Positions 58,146-64,000 of a stretch of DNA of 64,000 nucleotides are shown in pieces. The notes below the pieces were generated by a model, which did not search any database, was not told the origin of the DNA, and saw only the letters and a list, made by a program, of their open reading frames with translations. Source of the stretch: Chamaecyparis obtusa (taxonomy: Eukaryota > Streptophyta > Pinopsida > Cupressales > Cupressaceae); the NCBI GenBank assembly GCA_027943335.1, contig BSBK01005652.1, forward strand, positions 611,001 to 675,000, written 5' to 3'. The stretch's first letter is position 1; each line of letters opens with the position of its first letter. Position numbers and translations under genes: made by a program.

Positions 58146-58980
58146 ACATGTCTAGATGACATTGTTTACATCTTAGCATTTGGAATACTGGATTACTCAC
58201 GAGCTTTGAGAGCTAGGACATCATTTCTATTACCTTCAAGGCATTGTGTGAAGTGTTTGATCTCTTTTTATTCATTTTACTGTTGATATTCACTATGTGG
58301 TACTCCCTGTTTATGATCATTTCATGAGGAAATGTCTTGATGGCTCGTGGGCTGCAAGCTAGGGTATCATGCATTATTTATAAGTTCACTGTTTGAGCAA
58401 CTCATGTCCCTATTTGATTGGACGGTGCTTTGTTTGTTATATTGAGTTTACATTATATATTTAGTCTTAATAAATATCTTATAAAACAACATAAAACTAG
58501 CCCAAAATACTTTGTCTTAATAAAATCTTAATAAAATAATATATTTAGTCTCAATAAAATCTTATGAAACAACATATATTGTGTGAAGTGCTTGATCTCT
58601 CTTTATTTGTTTTGCTCTTGATATTCACTATGTGGTACTCCCCGCTTATGATCATTTCATGAGGAAATGTCTTGATGGCTCATGGGCTACAAGCTAGGGC
58701 ATCATACATTGTTCATGAGCTCACTGTTTATTACTGGAATTGTTTACATCTTTTCATTTGGAATGCTTGATGACCTATGAGCTTTGAGAGCTAAAGCATC
58801 GTTTCTATTACCTTCAAGGCCTTGTGTGAAGTGTTTGATCTCTTTTTTTTTTTTTTGTTGATATTCACTATGTGGTACTCCCCATTTATGATCATTTCAT
58901 GAGGAAATGTCTTGATGGCTTGTGGGCTGCAAGCTAGGGCATCATGCATTATTTATAAGCTCACTGTTTGAGCACCTCAT
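58146..58980 (+). repeat. G: about 243-bp repeats, second block
   Basis: GTGGTACTCC at 58297, 58632 and 58872. An AT-rich piece (about 58400-58575, AATAAAATCTTA repeats) separates the first from the other two. Confidence 0.82.
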
Positions 58981-60184
58981 GTTCATATATATATACTTCA
59001 AAGGAGGAATTATGAAATATAGTTGTAGGTAGTTATCTCTTTTATAATGATGGAGGAGTGAAAGGTAATGATAAATGAGGTTGCTACTATTAGATCATAC
59101 ATTAACACACTTAATATTTTGAATTTGAGCTTGGGCATCATGCAATGTTATTGTTGTCATTGCATGCTTGCTGTTGTTGTGCATGATATATTATTTTATA
59201 CACTGTTTATTTCATTGAGACTGTGAGCTTGGTTTTTCTTTCAGAAGTGTATGGCTTGACTATGCACATGCATAATTGTAGATGAGGATCAGTAATAGGA
59301 TGCCATTCACTGCTTAGATATTTTTTATCTAATCCCCATCTCTCTTTTCTTTGCAAGTCCTAGATCATAGAGGGGCAGACTAGATTCATACCTGGGTAAA
59401 AAATTCATCACTTTAGGCAATGTTTGATACCCTTATTATTTATGTTCATCCTCTTATGTATGCCTGTACTCTTGCATTTTCTTCTAAAAGTTATTTTCCT
59501 TGTATAGTATATACAAGTTATTTTTTATATATATACATGTAATCTTTAGATGCAAAAATTTCTTTTCCTTTACATGTATCTTTGCATGAAATGAACACAA
59601 ATTAAACAAGATCATCTAATAATGCAAACTAAGGTACTATATTCACTCATCTAGTAATTAGTTCCCCAAACCATTACTAAGGATTGAACATAAGTCTAAG
59701 TCCCCAAATCTATTGTTCTATGTGTATAAAATAATATATGGTGCACAACAACAACAAGCATGCAATGACATCAATAACATTGCATGATGCCCGAGCTCAA
59801 ATTCAAAGAAGTGTATTAATGTATGATCTAATAGCAAAAAACTCATTGATCATTACCTTTCACTCCTCCATCACTATAGAAGAAATAACTACCTACAACT
59901 AGGGCATCATGCATTATTTATGAGCTCACTGTTTGAGCACCTCATGTCCCTATTTGATTGGCTAGTGCTCAAATAGTGAGCTCATAAATTGTGACACCCA
60001 TTTAGTTATAAACAAAAAAAAAGAAAAAGAAAGTGTCATTTTTAATTTGTGAATTCAAAGAGCTGCCACGAAGATGACACTGCACTTTTGCATGGCGTGA
60101 AGAGGGCATTTGAGTTTGGCATGCCCAAAAAGGCCGGCACTGTGTGGGAAGAGGGCACTGGCACTTGAGGTAGGCATTCAAGCT
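58981..60184. repeat. G: repeat modules, partly inverted
   Basis: Same modules as 56210-56640 at 59120-59480 on the + strand, then an inverted copy at 59735-59900. Copy 2 of the subterminal module follows at 59985-60184 on the + strand. 59480-59735 is AT-rich and shows nothing. Confidence 0.7.
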
Positions 60185-60835
60185 TTGTCTGTTTGATCAT
60201 AAACGGGGAGTACCACATAGTGAATATCAACAACAAAACAAATAAATAGAGAGATCAAACACTTCACACAATATATGTTGCTTATAGCTCATAGTCAACT
60301 ACAATAGCTCACAGTCTCAATGAAATAAATAGTGTATAAAACAATATATGGTGCACAATAGTAGCAAGCATGCAATGACAACAATAATATTGCATGATCC
60401 CAAGCTCAAATTCAAAACATTAACTATATTAATGTATGATCTAATAGCAGCAACCTCATTGATCTTACCTTTCACTCCTCCATCATTATAGAAGAGATAA
60501 CTACCTACAACTAGGGCATCATGCATTGTTTATGAGCTCACTATTTGAGCACCTCATGTCCCTATTTGATTGGCCAGTACTCAAACAGTGAGCTCATAAA
60601 TAATGCATGATACCCTAGCTTGCAGCCCGCAAGCAATCAAGATATTTCCTCATGAAATGATCATAAATGAGGAGTACCACATAGTGAATATCAACAATAA
60701 AACAAATAAAGAGAGATCAAACACTTCACACAATGCCTTGAAGGTAATACAAATGATGCCCTAGCTCTCAAGGCTCGCAGGTTATCGAGAATTCCAAATG
60801 AAAAGATGTAAACAATGCCAGTATTATACCTAAAC
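60185..60835 (-). repeat. G: inverted 243-bp units
   Basis: Reverse-oriented units: GGAGTACCACATAG near 60205 and 60671. Between them lies an inverted copy of the 56210 module (60300-60540). Orientation flips relative to both neighbouring blocks. Confidence 0.82.
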
Positions 60836-61072
60836 AATACCATACCTCAACATCATAATGCTTATTATTTTCAAGCTTCAGAGAGGCTTCATACCACACA
60901 ACATCCGTAGATTTGTATGCAACACTGATTTAGGCTGGAGGTAAACTACATGTGTCATGTAAACAACATGGTTGAATTCAATCTCTTTTGCACATTTTCA
61001 AGAGTTTTCCTGCCAATACAAGCGTAAACAATGCATTGAACGCAATCTATGAACACTGCGTGGTATGAAATC
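60836..61072 (+). repeat. G: module matching 57490-57722, cut by solo LTR I
   Basis: 'ACATGTGTCATGTAAACAAC' to 'GCGTGGTATGAAATC' matches 57597-57720. The module continues at 62562. Confidence 0.8.
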
Positions 61073-62561
61073 TATTGGACTACAACTGATTTGGAATTTG
61101 ATTGAAGGATCTATGATTAGAAGATCACTGAGAAGTTGCTGATTAGATATGTAATATGATTAAATCAATATTATGTTGTCATTGATGTCAACTAGTTTGA
61201 CAACACTTATCTTGTAAGTTACTACACTGAGACATTTGAAGAAAAGTGGAAAAGAGATGAAGAATAGAGAAATCTACATGAGGAAAGATGTACATGATAG
61301 ATGAGGATAAGGAACACATTGAGTAACTTATTGATGAGTCCATGACTTGATGATATTGACTTCATTATGTTGCATTCATCTTTAATGAAGTATAGAGCTG
61401 AAAGACACAAAGCAGTGTTTTTGGTAAATGAAGCATTTCTAGTATACACCGACGGAGTGTAGTGTATACCGACCGCAATATTAACCGAGCAGTGTTCACC
61501 GATGTATTTCTTTGTTAACCGAGGAAGACAGAATGAATTAAATAGTTAGTTTAGCCGATAAGATTGATGAGTTGGCAAGAGTATAACATCAATGTAATAG
61601 ATAATGTTTGTTACGCAGATCAACGACTGAAAAAATTCAAAGAGGATCTAACAAAGAAAATTGAAATGTTTTATTGACACAAGTACCGAGAAAGTTTAAG
61701 TGGCAAAATCTATGAATGTGAATAAGCGGCAAAATCTGATGGTGGAGAAGAAAATGATTTACTCATATATATAAGAGAACAAAATCTCTTTATGAAAATG
61801 CCGGGAAGAAGAAGAAGTTGTAGGATTATCGCGTGAATAAGGTTTCATGCATTCTAATCATACTAGTTAGTGAGAACCGAGCTGCAGAGTAATTACCGAG
61901 CTACAAAGAGCAGTTACCGACAAACAGTAAGTTGATACAGTATTGAATCTGAAGTGAATTATTGATTAGAAGGATTTGGATGGACTAAATATTGATCTGT
62001 AATCTACAATTGAAGTTGTATTAAGGCAAGTCATTTTACTTTTACATATTTAACCATTGTATATAGTCTAAATCTCTTAACCGAGTGGACTCTGAAAGTC
62101 TTATGATGTATCATTCATAGAATGAACATTGTTATCCTATCAACCCCATAGTGAATGCTGGTTGGATGATAAATTCTAGTCTAAAATCCTCTAACAAGGT
62201 CACACCTGATAGTGTGTTTGTAAACTTTAATAGGGTTGGGTCTTAACCGACCTCACTTCAGAAGACTGAACAATTTTGGGTTGCCGGTCCCAGGTGGTTT
62301 TTCCCTTTACAGGGTTTCCATGTTAAATCTCTTGTGTTATGTGTTGATTGTGATATTTGTTTGTTATCATACTTTTCATGTTACATATTAGATTTGATTG
62401 GTAAATAGTTATAAGTATTAGACTGGTAATTGGTAAAAGCAAAAATAGTAAGAGTTATTATTGCTTACCGAGGAGCAGAAATAGAAGAAATTATTTAGGA
62501 TTATACATTTTGAATTGGGACACTGGATAACTAATTCACCACCCTCTTAGTTATTCTAACA
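61073..62561 (+). mobile_element. Solo LTR I inside G
   Basis: About 1.49 kb between the two halves of a G module; the intact module at 57700-57740 is the empty site. Right end TTATTCTAACA; left end near TATTGGACTACAAC is decayed. Flanks AAATC and AAATT are a degraded 5-bp duplication. Contains 'TTGTCATTGATGTCAAC' (61177), several ACCGA motifs (61448, 61468, 61484, 61498, 61518), a TATATATAAG box near 61766, TTAATAGGGTT near 62210 and a CACCACCCTC end. Related in layout to H and C's LTR. Confidence 0.78.
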
Positions 62562-63130
62562 AAATTTTGCTGAAGCTTGAAATATATCACTCCTCATGTT
62601 ATTGTCAAAATTAAATTCAAATATTTCTCAAAACATTTATTCTTGTAGAATTAAGATATCCTTATCTCAATAATAAAACAATCTGGCATAATAGCTTTTG
62701 AATCACATTAACACACACCCATGTTCTATAGTATATTTCATTTTAGAAGTGTATGGCTTGACTATGCACATGCATAATTGTAGATGAAGATTAGTAATAG
62801 TGTGCCAAGCATTGCTTAGATCCTATGGATCTAACCCCATCTTTTCCTTCCTTGCAGGTTTTGGATCATACAAGAGCATAGAGGATTGAACCCCGGTCAA
62901 CACTTCATTACATCAGGCAATGGCTAGTACCTTCATTATTTATGTTCATCCACTTATGTATGTTTGCATTCATTCGTATTCTTCTAAAAGCTGGCTATTA
63001 GCAACCATATATGACAATTCTTGATGTTTTTGGGTCATTTGATGAAAAGATGTAAAAGTTTCTTAAAGGTGGGCATTTGAGCTTTGTCTTCTCATTAACT
63101 CAATTTCATTTTGATGGAATTTGTTGATTT
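62562..63130 (+). repeat. G: continuation of interrupted modules
   Basis: 62562-62745 completes the module cut by LTR I and matches 57722-57900. 62745-63060 is a copy of 56365-56660. Confidence 0.8.
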
Positions 63131-64000
63131 AATGGAAAAATATGAATGTTAATATTGACATTGTTTACATCTTTGCATTTGGAATGCTCGATGACCTGCG
63201 AGCAGTGAGGGTTAGGCCATTGTTGCTATTACCTTCAAGGCATTGTGTGAAGTGTTTGATCTCTCTTTATTTGTTTTGTTGTTGATATTCACTATGTGGT
63301 ACTCCCTTTTGTTTATCATCATTTCATGAGGAAATATTTTGATGGCTCATGGGCTGCAAGCTAAGGCATCATACATTGTTCATGAGCTCACTGTTTAATA
63401 TTGACATTGTTTACATCTTTTCATTTGGAATGCTTGATGACCTGCAAGCTTTGAGAGCTAGGGCATCATTTATATTACCTTCAAGGAATTGTGTGAAGTG
63501 TTTGATATCTCTTTATTTATTTTTCTATTGATATTCACTAGGTGGTACTCCCTATTTATGATCATTTCATGAGGAAATATCTTGATGGCTCGTGGACTGC
63601 AAGCTAGGGCATCATACACTGGTCATGAGCTCACTGTTTAATACTGACATTGTTTACATCTTTTCATTTGGAATGCTCGATGACCCACAAGCTTTGAGAG
63701 CTAGGGCATCATTTCTATTACGTTCAAGTCATTGTGTGAAGTGTTTGATCTCTCTTTATTTGTTTTGCTATTGATATTCACTATGTGGTACTCCTTGTTT
63801 ATGATCATTTCATGAGGAAATGTCTTGATGGCTCACGGGCTGCAAGCTAGGGCATCATACATTGTTCATGAGCTCATTGTTTAATACTGGCATTGTTTAC
63901 ATATTTTCATTTGGAATGCTCGATGACCCATGAGCTTTGAGAGCTAGGGCATCATTTCTATTACCTTCAAGGCATTGTGTGAAGTGTTTGATCTCTCTTT
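63131..64000 (+). repeat. G: about 243-bp tandem repeats, last block
   Basis: GTGGTACTCC-type anchor at 63296, 63542 and 63785 (steps 246 and 243), running off the window end in the middle of a unit. Confidence 0.88.

Larger units (their letters stand above)
54478..64000 (+). mobile_element. Element G: CACTA-type DNA transposon end and non-coding body
   Basis: Begins CACTACAACATTTGGGG, with a second CACTACAATTTG at 54522 and a TTTCGACGCCAA block between, as in CACTA (En/Spm) terminal and subterminal repeats. The insertion point is confirmed by the uninterrupted LTR copy at 37880/37881; TTC (54475-54477) would be the 3-bp target duplication. The body has no transposase sense and is made of repeated modules. 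The other end is outside the window. Confidence 0.65.

Noticed and set aside
63349..63774. Two similar 60-codon frames
   Set aside because: They are the same frame of consecutive 243-bp repeat units, not genes.

Overview
This window looks like a gene-free, repeat-filled stretch of a large plant nuclear genome. It is AT-rich and contains nested LTR retrotransposons of three plant lineages: Ty3/gypsy chromovirus, Ty3/gypsy Ogre/Tat with a second RNase H, and a Sirevirus-like Ty1/copia element. It also holds a miniature TRIM element, two solo LTRs and one end of a CACTA DNA transposon. I found no host gene, tRNA, rRNA or CRISPR array. A big-genome seed plant fits, possibly a gymnosperm, but no sequence here fixes the species.

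Layout. 1-4958: 3' part of a decayed chromovirus (A, + strand) ending in its 3' LTR. 4959-8217: decayed uncharacterised accessory ORF (X). 8221-8521 and 23721-24624: two halves of one LTR (D), split by element C. 8522-23715: Sirevirus-like element C, bounded by a perfect 5-bp duplication (ACCTT), holding a truncated Ogre/Tat element B (9241-18257, - strand), C's own accessory ORF, two polypurine tracts, and a 3' LTR that is itself split by solo LTR H (22069-23185). 24625-26680 and 34343-about 36095: leader and gag/protease remnants of D, interrupted by chromovirus E (26681-34342) and by a 335-bp TRIM (34915-35249). About 36096-37222: partial Sirevirus-type LTR. 37223-54477 and beyond: large Ogre/Tat element F on the - strand, with a gene on its opposite strand. 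54478-64000: CACTA-type transposon G inserted in F's 5' LTR, built of about 243-bp tandem units, and carrying an F-type LTR fragment and solo LTR I.

How the parts relate. Each autonomous element once encoded Gag, protease, RT/RNase H and integrase, read from an LTR promoter, primed at a PBS and finished at a PPT. All are now broken. Most stops fall where the family has Gln, Arg or Trp codons, the mark of methylation-driven C-to-T change. Element F also has an opposite-strand plant-mobile-domain gene with its own TATA box, a two-exon structure and a frame with no net shift across exon 2.

The most unusual signal is a set of short, palindrome-like motifs repeated at about 21-22 bp in the non-coding leaders of B, D and F and inside the intron of F's opposite-strand gene. 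The core differs by element: TGCGCA in B, CGTACG/CGTATG in D and F. An 18-bp ACCGAG array lies upstream of the TATA box in solo LTR H. I know of no description of this as a shared feature.
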